52,324 nucleotides of DNA from Alphaproteobacteria bacterium (GTDB lineage Bacteria; Pseudomonadota; Alphaproteobacteria; GCA-2731375): the NCBI GenBank assembly GCA_016869175.1, contig VGEV01000007.1:1-52324 (forward strand), given 5' to 3'. A model generated the notes under the pieces. The model searched no databases. It was not told the origin of the DNA and was given only the letters and a program-made list of their open reading frames with translations. This document shows positions 17,367 to 26,466 of this stretch, piece after piece; position 1 is the stretch's first letter; every line of letters begins with the position of its first letter. A program made the translations under genes and the position numbers.

Positions 17367-18512
17367 ATGTGGAAGACGGTCATTGGCACCGGGCTGGCGC
17401 TGTTCGTGGCCAGCCCGGTCTTGGCTCAGGACGTCAACCTGCCGGCGCAACTATCCTGGACTGCCTACGACACCGGCACCTCCGGCTTCAACCAGGTGGT
17501 GGCGTTCGGACAGGCGCTGAAGACCAAGCTGAACGTCGATTTGCGGGTGATACCCGGCTCCAATGACATCGCCCGCATGACGCCGGTCAAGACCGGGCGG
17601 GTGCAGATCTCGGCCAACGGCATCGGCACCTACTGGTCGCAGGAAGGGCTCGATGTGTTCGCCGCCAAGGACTGGGGGCCGCAGAAGGTGCGCCTGTTGT
17701 TCACCGTCAACGCCGCCAACGCCATCGCGGCCGCGGTGGCGGGCGATGTCGGCGTCAAGGACTACAAGGACTTGAAAGGCAAGAGGGTCGGCTGGGTGGT
17801 GGGCTCGGCCGCGCTCAACGGCAACATGGAGGCCATGCTGGCGTTTGGCGGGCTGACCTGGAAGGACGTGCAGAAGGTCGAGTTCCCGGGCTATGGCGCG
17901 ATGTGGAAGGGCATGGTCAACAACCATGTCGACGCCGCCATCGCCTCCACCATCTCCGGCGTCACCAAGGAACTGGAAGTCTCGCCACGGGGCATCGTGT
18001 GGCCGCGCACGCCGCATAACGACGAGGCCGGCTGGCAGCGCGTCTGGAAGGTCGCGCCCTATTACCAGAAGCACATGGCGACCGAAGGCACCGGCGGCAT
18101 CTCCAAGGAGAAGCCCTACGAAGGGCCGAACTATCCCTATCCCATCGTCATGGCCTACGACACGCTGGAAGCCGAACTCGTCTACAACACCGTCAAGGCC
18201 GCGCATCTCTATTACGCCAACTACAAGGACGGCGCGCCCGGCGCCGACGGTTGGGATGTGAAACGCCAGGAGATCAAGTGGGTGCTGCCCTATCACGAAG
18301 GCGCCGTTCGCTATTACAAGGAAATCGGCGTGTGGAAGGCCGAGCACGAGGCGCACAACACCGCCATCCTGCAGCGGCAGGGCGTGCTGCTGGCGGCGTG
18401 GGAGGCTTTCAAGGCCAGCAACCCGGCCGACGAGGCCTTTGCCAAGGACTGGCCCAAGGCGCGCGCGGCGGCGCTGATCAAGGCCGGCATGGACCCGGTC
18501 TGGAGCGAATAG
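17367..18512 (+). CDS. TAXI-family TRAP transporter solute-binding protein
   Basis: The 381-residue protein has a signal peptide ending VASPVLAQD and then the TAXI pattern: LSWTAYDTGTSGFNQVVAFG, SNDIARMTPVKTGRVQIS and a lobe-crossing GKRVGWVVGSAALNGN. It captures an organic acid, probably a carboxylate or amide, in the periplasm and hands it to the fused permease next door. ATG at 17367 has GGGGAG upstream; the track start is too early. Divergent placement from the amidohydrolase suggests shared control. Confidence 0.92.
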   Translation: MWKTVIGTGLALFVASPVLAQDVNLPAQLSWTAYDTGTSGFNQVVAFGQALKTKLNVDLRVIPGSNDIARMTPVKTGRVQISANGIGTYWSQEGLDVFAAKDWGPQKVRLLFTVNAANAIAAAVAGDVGVKDYKDLKGKRVGWVVGSAALNGNMEAMLAFGGLTWKDVQKVEFPGYGAMWKGMVNNHVDAAIASTISGVTKELEVSPRGIVWPRTPHNDEAGWQRVWKVAPYYQKHMATEGTGGISKEKPYEGPNYPYPIVMAYDTLEAELVYNTVKAAHLYYANYKDGAPGADGWDVKRQEIKWVLPYHEGAVRYYKEIGVWKAEHEAHNTAILQRQGVLLAAWEAFKASNPADEAFAKDWPKARAAALIKAGMDPVWSE

Positions 18513-18560
18513 GCGGCTGACGACACGGCACGGGGCCGTCCGGTGCCCGGCGCCGAAGCC

Positions 18561-20552
18561 ATGCGCACCAACGGGGAACCCGCGCAGCCGTTCGAGCACT
18601 CGGGCACCATCGAGGCCGAGAGCCTGCGGCTGCGCGAGCTTGGTGCCGGCTGGCAGGCCCTGCTGCAGGCGCTTGCGGTCTTGGCGTTGCTGTTCTGCAT
18701 CAATCAGTTGTTCAACCTACGCCTGTTCCTGGGCCAGGTGATCCTGGACAACGAGTATTTCTATCTGTTGCTGGCCCTGCTGCTGCCGCCGGTGTTCCTG
18801 CTGTTTCCGGCCGGCAAGCGGGCACCCTTGCGGCGGGTTCCGTGGTACGACGTGGTGCTGGCGCTGCTCGCGCTGGCCGTGCTCGGCTATCTCTTCTCGC
18901 AAGGCCGCAAGGCGGTCGAACAGGGCTGGGAGTTCGGCGCGCCGGCGCACGTCGTCTTTGCCTGTTACGCCATCTGGCTGCTGGTGCTGGAGGCGCTGCG
19001 GCGCACCGGCGGCCGCAGCCTGACAATCTGTGTCGGGCTGATCTCGCTCTATCCAATCGTCGCCGACCGCATGCCGAGCCCGCTGTCGGGCCTTGCCACC
19101 AGTCTGCCCGACACGGCCGCCTACCACATGCTCTCGACCGAGAGCCTGCTCGGCATCGCCATCCGCGCTTTCGCCGAACTGGTGATCGGCTTCCTGGTGT
19201 TCGGTGTCGCCCTGCAATATACCGGCGCCGGCGCGTTCTTCATCAACTTCGCCTTCGCCCTGTTCGGCCATGTACGCGGCGGCGCGGCCAAGGTCGCGAT
19301 CTTCGCCAGCGGCCTCTTGGGCTCGATGAGCGGTTCGGTCGTCACCAACGTGCTGACCGCCGGCACCATGACCATCCCGACCATGATCCGCACCGGCTTC
19401 CGGCCATCCTATGCCGCTTCGATCGAGGCCTGCGCCTCGACCGGGGCGGTCTTGATGCCGCCGGTGATGGGGGCGACCGCCTTCGTCATGGCGCAGTTCT
19501 TGGCCGTGCCCTATACCCAGGTCGCTTTCGCCGCCGCCATCCCCTCTCTGCTCTATTATTTCGGCCTGTTCATGCAGGTCGACGCCTATGCCGCGCGCCA
19601 TGGCTTGGCCGGCATCCCGCGCGCCGAACTGCCGCGGCTGTGGCCAACCATCCGCGACGGCTGGTACTACCTGGCCGTGGTCGCCTTGCTGGTCTGGATG
19701 CTGCTGGTGCTGAAACGCGAGGCGACCGCGCCCTTCTATGCCACCGCCCTGCTGCTGCTCATCAACCAGATCCTGCCGCAGCGCCGTTGGGATTGGCTCG
19801 AACTCAAGCGCTTCCTCACGGCCTGCGCCAAGCTGTTCGTCGAGTTGGTGGCGATCCTGGCGGGCGTCGGCCTGCTGATCGGCGCCTTCTCGGTCACCGG
19901 CATGACCGGGACGCTGACCAACGACCTGATCTACCTGGCCGGCGACAACCCGCTGGTGCTGCTGCTGACCGGGGCCATCGCCAGTTTCGTGCTGGGACTG
20001 GGTCTCACCACCACCGCCTGCTACATCTTTCTCGCGGTGCTCCTGGCGCCGGGACTGATCAAGCAGGGCCTCGATCCGATGGCCGTGCACATGTTCATCC
20101 TCTATTGGGGCATGCTGTCGTTCATCACCCCGCCGGTGGCGCTGGCCTCTTTCGCCGCCGCCAGCATCGCCCGCTCGGAGCCGATGCAGACCAGTTTCGA
20201 GAGCATGTGGGTCGGCTCGATCATCTACTTCGTGCCGTTTTTCTTCGTGCTGAACCCGGCCCTGATCGGCAACGGGCCGTGGCTGGATGTGCTGCAGCTG
20301 GTCGGCTCGGCGGTGCTGGGGGTGATGTTGATCTGCGCCGGCCTGCAAGGCTATCTGCTGCTGGCGGGCGACTTGACCGGAATCGGGCCGCTGCAATGGC
20401 CGCTGCGTCTGGCGCTGATCGTCGGTGGTGCGCTGTTCGCGGCGCCGGGCGGCGGCCTGATGCCGCTGCAACCGCTGCAGATGGAACTGCTGGCCCTGGC
20501 GGTCACCGCGCCGGCGGCGCTGATCGCATGGTGGCTGGCCCGCAAGCGCTAG
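18561..20552 (+). CDS. TRAP transporter fused permease (4TM/12TM)
   Basis: The 663-residue inner-membrane protein carries the DctQ-like small and DctM-like large parts in one chain, the normal form for TAXI systems. Many hydrophobic segments are visible, with ASGLLGSMSGSVVTNVLTAG, GAVLMPPVMGATAFVMAQFL and LGLTTTACYIFLAVLLAP typical of the transport core. It imports the TAXI ligand using an ion gradient. The start is either GTG at 18543 or ATG at 18561; neither has a strong ribosome-binding site. It lies 48 bp after the binding protein, in the same operon. Confidence 0.92.
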   Translation: MRTNGEPAQPFEHSGTIEAESLRLRELGAGWQALLQALAVLALLFCINQLFNLRLFLGQVILDNEYFYLLLALLLPPVFLLFPAGKRAPLRRVPWYDVVLALLALAVLGYLFSQGRKAVEQGWEFGAPAHVVFACYAIWLLVLEALRRTGGRSLTICVGLISLYPIVADRMPSPLSGLATSLPDTAAYHMLSTESLLGIAIRAFAELVIGFLVFGVALQYTGAGAFFINFAFALFGHVRGGAAKVAIFASGLLGSMSGSVVTNVLTAGTMTIPTMIRTGFRPSYAASIEACASTGAVLMPPVMGATAFVMAQFLAVPYTQVAFAAAIPSLLYYFGLFMQVDAYAARHGLAGIPRAELPRLWPTIRDGWYYLAVVALLVWMLLVLKREATAPFYATALLLLINQILPQRRWDWLELKRFLTACAKLFVELVAILAGVGLLIGAFSVTGMTGTLTNDLIYLAGDNPLVLLLTGAIASFVLGLGLTTTACYIFLAVLLAPGLIKQGLDPMAVHMFILYWGMLSFITPPVALASFAAASIARSEPMQTSFESMWVGSIIYFVPFFFVLNPALIGNGPWLDVLQLVGSAVLGVMLICAGLQGYLLLAGDLTGIGPLQWPLRLALIVGGALFAAPGGGLMPLQPLQMELLALAVTAPAALIAWWLARKR

Positions 20553-20555
20553 GGC

Positions 20556-20612
20556 CGGTTCCGTTCAGACCGAACCGGCAGGTTCGGTTTCACCGGCAGC
20601 CATTGCCCTGCA
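20556..20612. repeat. Intergenic hairpin repeat, copy A
   Basis: The gap after the TRAP permease holds a 16-bp imperfect stem (20561-20576 with 20581-20596, loop GGCA) built around ACCGAACC/GGTTCGGT, followed by CAGCCATTGCCCTGCAACC. A second copy with the same stem layout and tail lies at 27713-27769. The copies share most bases and some differences keep pairing, so the structure seems conserved. It could act as an attenuator or an RNA-stabilising REP-like element. Confidence 0.65.
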
Positions 20613-20669
20613 ACCATGCGTGCGGCGCGGTTGCGCAGGGACAGCGGCTGGTCCACTCTTGCCGCCCGC

Positions 20670-22316
20670 ATGGTCACCGCAGCCCGACAACTCGTCGCCA
20701 CCCTGGCGCTCCACGGCGTCGACCGGGTGTTCTGCGTGCCGGGCGAAAGCTACATCCCGGTGTTGGATGCGCTGATCGACGAGCCATCGATCCACCTGGT
20801 GACCTGCCGACACGAAGGCGGTGCCGGGCTGATGGCGGTGGCCGATGCCAAGCTGACCGGCCGTCCCGGCACCTGCTTTGTCAGCCGCGGTCCGGGCGCC
20901 ACCAACGCCTCGATCGCGGTGCACGTGGCCGAACAGGACGCCGCGCCGCTGGTGCTGTTCATCGGCCATGTCGAGCGCAAGGACATCGGGCGCGGCGCCT
21001 TCCAGGAAATGGACTACCGCAGGACTTTCGCCGACATGGCGAAATCGGTCGAGGAAGTGCAGGATCCCGACCACCTGCCGGAAGCGGCGGCGCGCGCCTA
21101 TCATCTGGCGGCACTCGGCACACCGGGGCCGGTCGTGGTGGTGCTGCCGGAGGACATGCTGTACGCCACCAGCCAGGCGGCACCGATCGGCCCCAGGGCG
21201 CTGCCGCGCGCCCGGCCGGCCGAAGCCGATCTGGCGGCGGTCGGGCGGGCACTGAGCGGCGCCGAGCGGCCGGTCTTGATCGCCGGCGGCCAGCTCGACG
21301 GCGTCGAAGCGAGGGCAGCGCTGCTGCGCTTGAGCCAGGCCTGGCACTTGCCGGTCGCCACCAGCTTCAAGCGCCAGGACCTGTTCCCCAACCGGCATGC
21401 CAATTTCGCCGGTCACCTTGGCTACGGCATCCCGCCGCAACTGGCCGAAGCGATCGCCGAGGCCGACTTGGTGCTGGCGATCGGCACCCGCCTGGGCGAT
21501 ATCACCACGCAAGGCTATGCCATTCCCGCCGCCGGCCAGACGCTGGTGCATGTCTATCCCGACGCCCGCCAGATCGGCCGGGTCTTGCCGGCAAGCCACG
21601 GCATCGTGTGCGACGCCGGGGCCTTCGTGGCAGCATTGGCGATACGCAACGCCCCGCCGGCCCCGCCCGGCCGCGCTGCCTGGGGCCAGCGCTTGCATGC
21701 GATCTATGCCAAGCTTTCCGAGTACAGCCCGCAGACGGCGCCCGACGGGGTCGATTTCGGCCATGTCGCGGCGGCACTGCAACAGCATCTGCCGGCCGAC
21801 GCCATTCTGACCAACGACGCCGGCAATTTCTCGAGCTGGATGCACCGCTACTTTCCCTTCGGCGAGGGCCATCGCCTGCTGGGCGCGGTGGGCGGCGCCA
21901 TGGGCCTGGGCGTGCCGGCGGCGATCGCCTCGGCCTTGCGCCACCCGGAGCGCCAGGTGGTGGCGCTGTGCGGCGACGGCGGCTTTCTCATGACCGGCAA
22001 CGAACTGGCCACGGCGGTCAAGGAACGGGCGCGCATCCGCGTCATCGTCTCCAACAACGGCGGTTACGGCACGATCCGCCTGCATCAGGAGAAGCGATTT
22101 CCGGGCCGCGTGGTGGGCACGCAACTGGCCAACCCGGACTTCGCGGCCCTGGCACGCGCCTTCGGGGCGACGGGCATCAATGTTAAGCGGCCGGAAGAGG
22201 CGGATTTCGCCTTGCGCCAGGCCTTGGAGACACCTGGTCCGGTGGTGATCGATGTGCATTCCAGCCTCGACCACCTGTCGGCCTATACCAGCATTGGCAA
22301 GCTTCGGCAGAATTAA
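20670..22316 (+). CDS. TPP-dependent 2-oxoacid enzyme (acetolactate synthase-like), copy 1
   Basis: The 548-residue protein has the three-domain TPP enzyme layout. The N-terminal PYR domain carries the activating Glu in CRHEGGAG. The middle domain lacks the RFDDR segment of true acetolactate synthase. The C-terminal PP domain has CGDGGFLMTG...SNNGGYG, the GDG-NN motif. It probably decarboxylates or ligates a 2-oxoacid. ATG at 20670 fits the family start; ATG at 20616 is also in frame. It is downstream of the TRAP genes and 23 bp before its paralogue. Confidence 0.87.
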   Translation: MVTAARQLVATLALHGVDRVFCVPGESYIPVLDALIDEPSIHLVTCRHEGGAGLMAVADAKLTGRPGTCFVSRGPGATNASIAVHVAEQDAAPLVLFIGHVERKDIGRGAFQEMDYRRTFADMAKSVEEVQDPDHLPEAAARAYHLAALGTPGPVVVVLPEDMLYATSQAAPIGPRALPRARPAEADLAAVGRALSGAERPVLIAGGQLDGVEARAALLRLSQAWHLPVATSFKRQDLFPNRHANFAGHLGYGIPPQLAEAIAEADLVLAIGTRLGDITTQGYAIPAAGQTLVHVYPDARQIGRVLPASHGIVCDAGAFVAALAIRNAPPAPPGRAAWGQRLHAIYAKLSEYSPQTAPDGVDFGHVAAALQQHLPADAILTNDAGNFSSWMHRYFPFGEGHRLLGAVGGAMGLGVPAAIASALRHPERQVVALCGDGGFLMTGNELATAVKERARIRVIVSNNGGYGTIRLHQEKRFPGRVVGTQLANPDFAALARAFGATGINVKRPEEADFALRQALETPGPVVIDVHSSLDHLSAYTSIGKLRQN

Positions 22317-22339
22317 CGACCGAGCAAACGGAGGGCAAC

Positions 22340-23992
22340 ATGCGTCGCACGGCGGCGGATGTGTTGGTGGAAACGCTGCGCCAGCATGGCGTCGACCGGC
22401 TGTTCTGTGTGCCGGGCGAAAGCTACCTGGAGGTGCTGAACGCGATCCGCGACCAGGGCGGCATCCGCGTCGTCACTTGCCGGCACGAGGCCGGTGCGGC
22501 GTTCATGGCGGCGGCCGATGCCAAGGCAACCGGACGGACCGGGGTCTGCTTCGCCAGCCGCGGACCGGGCGGCAGCAACGCCATGATCGCGTTGCACGCG
22601 GCCGAGCAAGACGCCTTGCCGGTGGTGTTGTTCCTGGGCCATCTGCCGCGTGCCCGCATGGGCACGCGCGGCTTCCAGGAAATCGACGCCAAGCGCACCT
22701 TTGGCGACATCGCCAAGTGGGTGGAGGAGGTGCAGCAGCCCGAACGCCTGCCGCAGGCCGTGGCACGTGCCTTCCACAAGGCCAATACCGGCACGCCGGG
22801 ACCGGTCGTGGTGGTGCTGCCGACCGACCTGCTGCCGCTGGAGACCGCGGCCGAAGCGGCCCAGCCCCGCTCGCGCCCGCGCCAACTGCCGGCCGAGAGC
22901 GAGGTCGCGGCGGTGGCCGACCGGCTGGCCTCGGCCCAGCGACCGCTGCTGATCGCCGGCGGGTTGTGCCGCAGCGAGGCCGCGCGCGCTTCGCTGCTGG
23001 CGGTGGCGGAACGCTGGGGCCTGCCGGTCATGCCGACCTTCGAGAATCCGGACATCTTCCCCAACGGTCATGCCAATTACGCGGGCGAACTGGGCCTGCG
23101 CCCGCCGGCCGGCATCAAGGCGCGTGCGCTGGAAGCCGACCTGGTGCTGGCGGTCGGCAGCCGGTTGCCGGAACTGCCCACGCAAGGCTTCACCATACCC
23201 AGCCCCAGGCAGAGCCTGATCCAGGTGCACCCTGATCCCGATCAGTTGGGTCATCAGAGCGCGCCCGAGATCGGCCTGGCGGTGGAACCGGCGGCCTTCC
23301 TGGCAGCGCTCGCCCGGCACAACGCACCGCCCGCTTCGCCCGAGCGCAAGGCCTGGATCGCGCATGCCCGCGGACCTTACGTCGAAGCACAGCGCTATAC
23401 CGCGCGCGAGGCCGCCGACGGCGTCGATTTCGGCTGCGTGATCGCGGCCATGAACAAACTGCTGCCGGAGGACGCCATCGTCACTTCCGACGCCGGCAGT
23501 TTCGCGAGCTGGATGCATCGCCACTACCAGTTCCACGGCCGGCAGATCCTGCTGGGCGCCAGTTCCGGCGCGATGGGCTTTGGCGTGCCGGCGGCTGTGG
23601 CGGCGGCCCTGCGCTTCCCCGAACGCGCTGTGCTGGCGCTGATCGGCGATGGCGGCATGCTGATGACGGGCTATGAGCTGGCCACGGCTGTCAAGGAACG
23701 CGCCCGGCTCATCCTGGTGGTGGCCAACAACCGCGACTACGCCACCATCCGTTTCCATCAGGAAGTCCGCTATCCGGGCCGACCCTACGCGACCGAACTG
23801 ACCAACCCGGATTTCGCCGCACTGGCGCGTGCCTTCGGCGCCAAGGGCCTCAGTGTTGACAGTCCCAGCGAGGCCGAGCCGGTCTTGCGCGAAGCGTTGG
23901 CGCATGATGGGCCGGTGGTGATCGACGTCGCGACCTCGCTGGAGCTGATCACCGCGAACACCAGCATCAGCAGTCTGCGCGCGCCGCGATGA
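22340..23992 (+). CDS. TPP-dependent 2-oxoacid enzyme, copy 2 (tandem paralogue)
   Basis: The 550-residue product is clearly related to the preceding gene: HGVDRLFCVPGESY, CRHEAGAAFMAAADAKATGR and IGDGGMLMTGYELATAVKERAR each have a near-identical partner there. The catalytic Glu and GDG-NN motifs are intact. GGAGGG precedes the ATG. The stop overlaps the acyl-CoA ligase start by 4 bp, implying coupled translation. Two homologues side by side could form a mixed complex, as in two-subunit TPP decarboxylases, or have different substrates. Confidence 0.9.
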   Translation: MRRTAADVLVETLRQHGVDRLFCVPGESYLEVLNAIRDQGGIRVVTCRHEAGAAFMAAADAKATGRTGVCFASRGPGGSNAMIALHAAEQDALPVVLFLGHLPRARMGTRGFQEIDAKRTFGDIAKWVEEVQQPERLPQAVARAFHKANTGTPGPVVVVLPTDLLPLETAAEAAQPRSRPRQLPAESEVAAVADRLASAQRPLLIAGGLCRSEAARASLLAVAERWGLPVMPTFENPDIFPNGHANYAGELGLRPPAGIKARALEADLVLAVGSRLPELPTQGFTIPSPRQSLIQVHPDPDQLGHQSAPEIGLAVEPAAFLAALARHNAPPASPERKAWIAHARGPYVEAQRYTAREAADGVDFGCVIAAMNKLLPEDAIVTSDAGSFASWMHRHYQFHGRQILLGASSGAMGFGVPAAVAAALRFPERAVLALIGDGGMLMTGYELATAVKERARLILVVANNRDYATIRFHQEVRYPGRPYATELTNPDFAALARAFGAKGLSVDSPSEAEPVLREALAHDGPVVIDVATSLELITANTSISSLRAPR

Positions 23993-26136
23993 AGGCGCCG
24001 CCGGCGTGCTATGTGGCGGCGGCGGCGCGCTCGCTGAAGCCGCTGTTCGATCCCGCCAGCATCGCCATCATCGGCGCCTCGAACGACAGCAACAAGTTTG
24101 GCGGGCGGCCGATCCGCTTCATGAAGGAAGGCGGCTATCGGGGCCGCATCTATCCGATCAATCCGAAAGAGAAGGTGATCCAGGGGCTCGCCGCCTATCC
24201 CGACATCCGTCAGGCGCCGGAGCCGGTCGATCTCGTCATCGTCTCGCTGCCGGCGCCGCTGGTTCTGGAGCAGATCAAAGCTTGCGCCGATGCGCGCGCG
24301 CGCGCCGTGTGCATTTTCAGTTCGGGCTTCGCCGAAGTCGGTGGCGCAGGCGCTGCGTGGCAAGCGGAACTGACGCGCATCGCCAAGGCCAGCGGCACCC
24401 GCCTGGTGGGTCCCAATTGCATGGGCATGCTGAATACCGCGAGCCGCGCGGTCGGCACCTTCTCCTCCGCCTTCGAGCATGGCTGGCCGAAACCCGGCAA
24501 CGTGATCGTCGTCAGCCAGTCGGGCGCGGTCGGCTCGCACAGCCTGGTGTTGCTGCGCGAGCGCGGCCTGGGGTTGCGCGGCTGGGTGACCACCGGCAAC
24601 GAATGCGATGTCGATGTCGCGGACTGCATCGCCTTCGCGGCCGAGGACCCGGAGACGCGGGTGGTGGTGGCCTACATGGAAGGCTGCCAGGATGCGGGCC
24701 GGTTCCTGGCGGCCGTCTCGGCCGCACGGAAGAACCGCAAGCCCGTCCTGATCATGAAGGTGGGCGCCTCGGAGGTTGGCGCGTCGGCCGCCAGCACGCA
24801 CACCGCCTCGCTGGCCGGCGCCGATGAGGTGTTCGATGCCGCCTTCCGGCAGTTCGGCGTGCACCGCGTGCGCACGTTGGAGGAAATGACGGACATCGCC
24901 AGCGCCTGTTCGGCCGGCGTCTATCCGACCGGCAACCGGCTGGGCATCGTCACCATTTCCGGCGGGGTCGGCGTCTTGAGCTGCGACACGGCGGCCGCCC
25001 ATGGGCTCGACGTGCCGCCCCTGCCGGCCGCGACGCAGGCGGAATTGAAGGCGCTGATGCCCTTCGCCACGGTGCGCAACCCGGTCGACACGACAGCCCA
25101 GTTGCTGACCGACCACTCGCTGCTGCAGCCGATGGTGAAGGCCATCCTGGACAACGGCGGCTGCGATGCCGTCATGGTGTTCATGTCCTCGCTCGGCTTC
25201 GCGCCGCGCATCATGGGGCCGTTCAAGGACACCATGGCGCGCCTCCGCGAGGCCTATCCCGACCGCCTGATCGCCTTGTCGATCATGTCCGGCAAGGCCG
25301 ACCGCGAGCAGCTGGAGAGCCTCAAGTTCCTTGTTTTCGACGATCCCAGCCGGGCCGTCGCCGCGATCGCCGCCTTGGTGCGCTTCGGCCGGGCCTTCGC
25401 GCGGCCAGCCGACCGGCCGCCACCGACGCTGCCGGCGGCGGCGCGCGCGCCGGCCAGTGGGACGGCGCTCTCCGAGCACGCGGCAGCGCGGCTCTTGGCC
25501 GATGCCGGCATCCCGACCGTGGCAACCGAAGTGGTGGCAAGCGCCGACGCAGCCGTCGCCGCGGCCGAACGGCTGGGCTACCCCGTCGCGCTGAAGGTTG
25601 CGTCGGCCGACATTGCGCACAAGTCGGATGTGGGCGGCGTCAAGCTCGGCCTCGGCGACGCCGAAGCCGTCCGCCACGCCCATGCGGCGATCCTGGCCAG
25701 CGTCGCCGGCAAGGCGCCCGGCGCCCGCGTCGATGGCGTGCTGGTGGCACCGATGGTGCAAGATGGTGTCGAGTGCATCCTGGGCGTGCACCGCGATCCG
25801 GTGTTCGGGCCGGTGGTGCTGTGCGGCCTGGGCGGGATCTTCGTGGAGATCCTGAAGGACGTAAGCCTGCGCATTGCCCCCTTCGGCACCGACGAGGCGC
25901 GGCGCATGCTGGACGAGTTGCGTGGCCGCAGGCTGCTGGACGGCGCGCGGGGCCGGCCGCCGGCCGACGTGGAGGCGTTGGTGGAGGCGCTGGCTCGGCT
26001 CTCGGTCTACGCCGATCGCCACCGCGACCGGATCGAGAGCATCGACATCAACCCGTTCGCGGTGCTGCCCAGGGGCCACGGCGCCATGGCGCTCGATGCC
26101 GTGGTGGTGCCGATGCCGCGCCAGCCGCCTGGATAG
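23989..26136 (+). CDS. ADP-forming acyl-CoA/acetate-CoA ligase, fused alpha-beta
   Basis: The 715-residue protein joins all parts of an NDP-forming acyl-CoA synthetase. These are a CoA-binding Rossmann domain (FDPASIAIIGASNDSNKFGG, about residues 20-120), two ligase-CoA domains with the phosphorylated His in STHTASLAGADEVFDAAF (about residue 270), and a C-terminal ATP-grasp domain (about 490-715, LKVASADIAHKSDVGGVKL). It interconverts an acyl-CoA and ADP with the free acid, CoA and ATP. Coupling to the TPP enzymes suggests it handles the acid they make. Confidence 0.92.
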   Translation: MKAPPACYVAAAARSLKPLFDPASIAIIGASNDSNKFGGRPIRFMKEGGYRGRIYPINPKEKVIQGLAAYPDIRQAPEPVDLVIVSLPAPLVLEQIKACADARARAVCIFSSGFAEVGGAGAAWQAELTRIAKASGTRLVGPNCMGMLNTASRAVGTFSSAFEHGWPKPGNVIVVSQSGAVGSHSLVLLRERGLGLRGWVTTGNECDVDVADCIAFAAEDPETRVVVAYMEGCQDAGRFLAAVSAARKNRKPVLIMKVGASEVGASAASTHTASLAGADEVFDAAFRQFGVHRVRTLEEMTDIASACSAGVYPTGNRLGIVTISGGVGVLSCDTAAAHGLDVPPLPAATQAELKALMPFATVRNPVDTTAQLLTDHSLLQPMVKAILDNGGCDAVMVFMSSLGFAPRIMGPFKDTMARLREAYPDRLIALSIMSGKADREQLESLKFLVFDDPSRAVAAIAALVRFGRAFARPADRPPPTLPAAARAPASGTALSEHAAARLLADAGIPTVATEVVASADAAVAAAERLGYPVALKVASADIAHKSDVGGVKLGLGDAEAVRHAHAAILASVAGKAPGARVDGVLVAPMVQDGVECILGVHRDPVFGPVVLCGLGGIFVEILKDVSLRIAPFGTDEARRMLDELRGRRLLDGARGRPPADVEALVEALARLSVYADRHRDRIESIDINPFAVLPRGHGAMALDAVVVPMPRQPPG

Positions 26137-26466
26137 GCGGTCGGCCAAGCCGGAGGCGAATGCGGGCCGCTGGCCCGCATCGCAGCACCGCCCGCGGATT
26201 TCGGTGGAGATATCGGCGACAGAGATACCGGTGACAGTTTAGGATTTCGTGACAGTAGATACCTGTGACAGTTTAGGATTTCGTACCGACAGCATGCGCG
26301 CAATCCGACGGAAATCGCATACTGTCACCGGATGAAACCCACCGCGTGACAGCATGCGAACCAGCGGCTCAATCAACCTCGAAATCATAAGCTGTCACCG
26401 GTATGACCGAAATAGTAAGCTGTCACCAGCTTTATCACCGGTCTTGTCTTGCGCCGGTCGCGTGGC
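26137..26466. repeat. Array of IS21-like terminal repeats in a gene-free gap
   Basis: This 330-bp gap has no convincing ORF. Two direct copies built on GTGACAGTTTAGGATTTCG (26224-26249 and 26258-26283, 25 of 26 bases alike) lie at the left. Weaker direct copies with GACAGCATGCG are at about 26288 and 26346. Inverted copies ending CTGTCACC lie at about 26310-26335, 26380-26406 and 26409-26434. Multiple inward-facing terminal repeats of this kind are characteristic of IS21-family ends, so this looks like an internally deleted or MITE-like derivative without istA/istB. Operator or iteron roles are not excluded. Confidence 0.65.

Noticed and set aside
18842-22186. 1114-aa plus-strand ORF spanning the TRAP permease and first TPP enzyme
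   Set aside because: It is an out-of-frame shadow rich in Arg, Gly and Ala with no recognisable domain, while two well-conserved genes occupy the same DNA in other frames.
20670-23992. Acetolactate synthase (ilvB) annotation
   Set aside because: The RFDDR segment is missing in both proteins, there is no ilvH-type small subunit, and the context is catabolic.
23785-26148. 787-aa minus-strand ORF opposite the acyl-CoA ligase
   Set aside because: Its composition is His/Arg/Gly-rich antisense of the GC-rich ligase gene, with no domain motifs; the plus-strand ligase is intact and typical.
26224-26434. CRISPR-like array
   Set aside because: The repeats are in both orientations, irregularly spaced and divergent, with no cas genes, so IS termini fit better.
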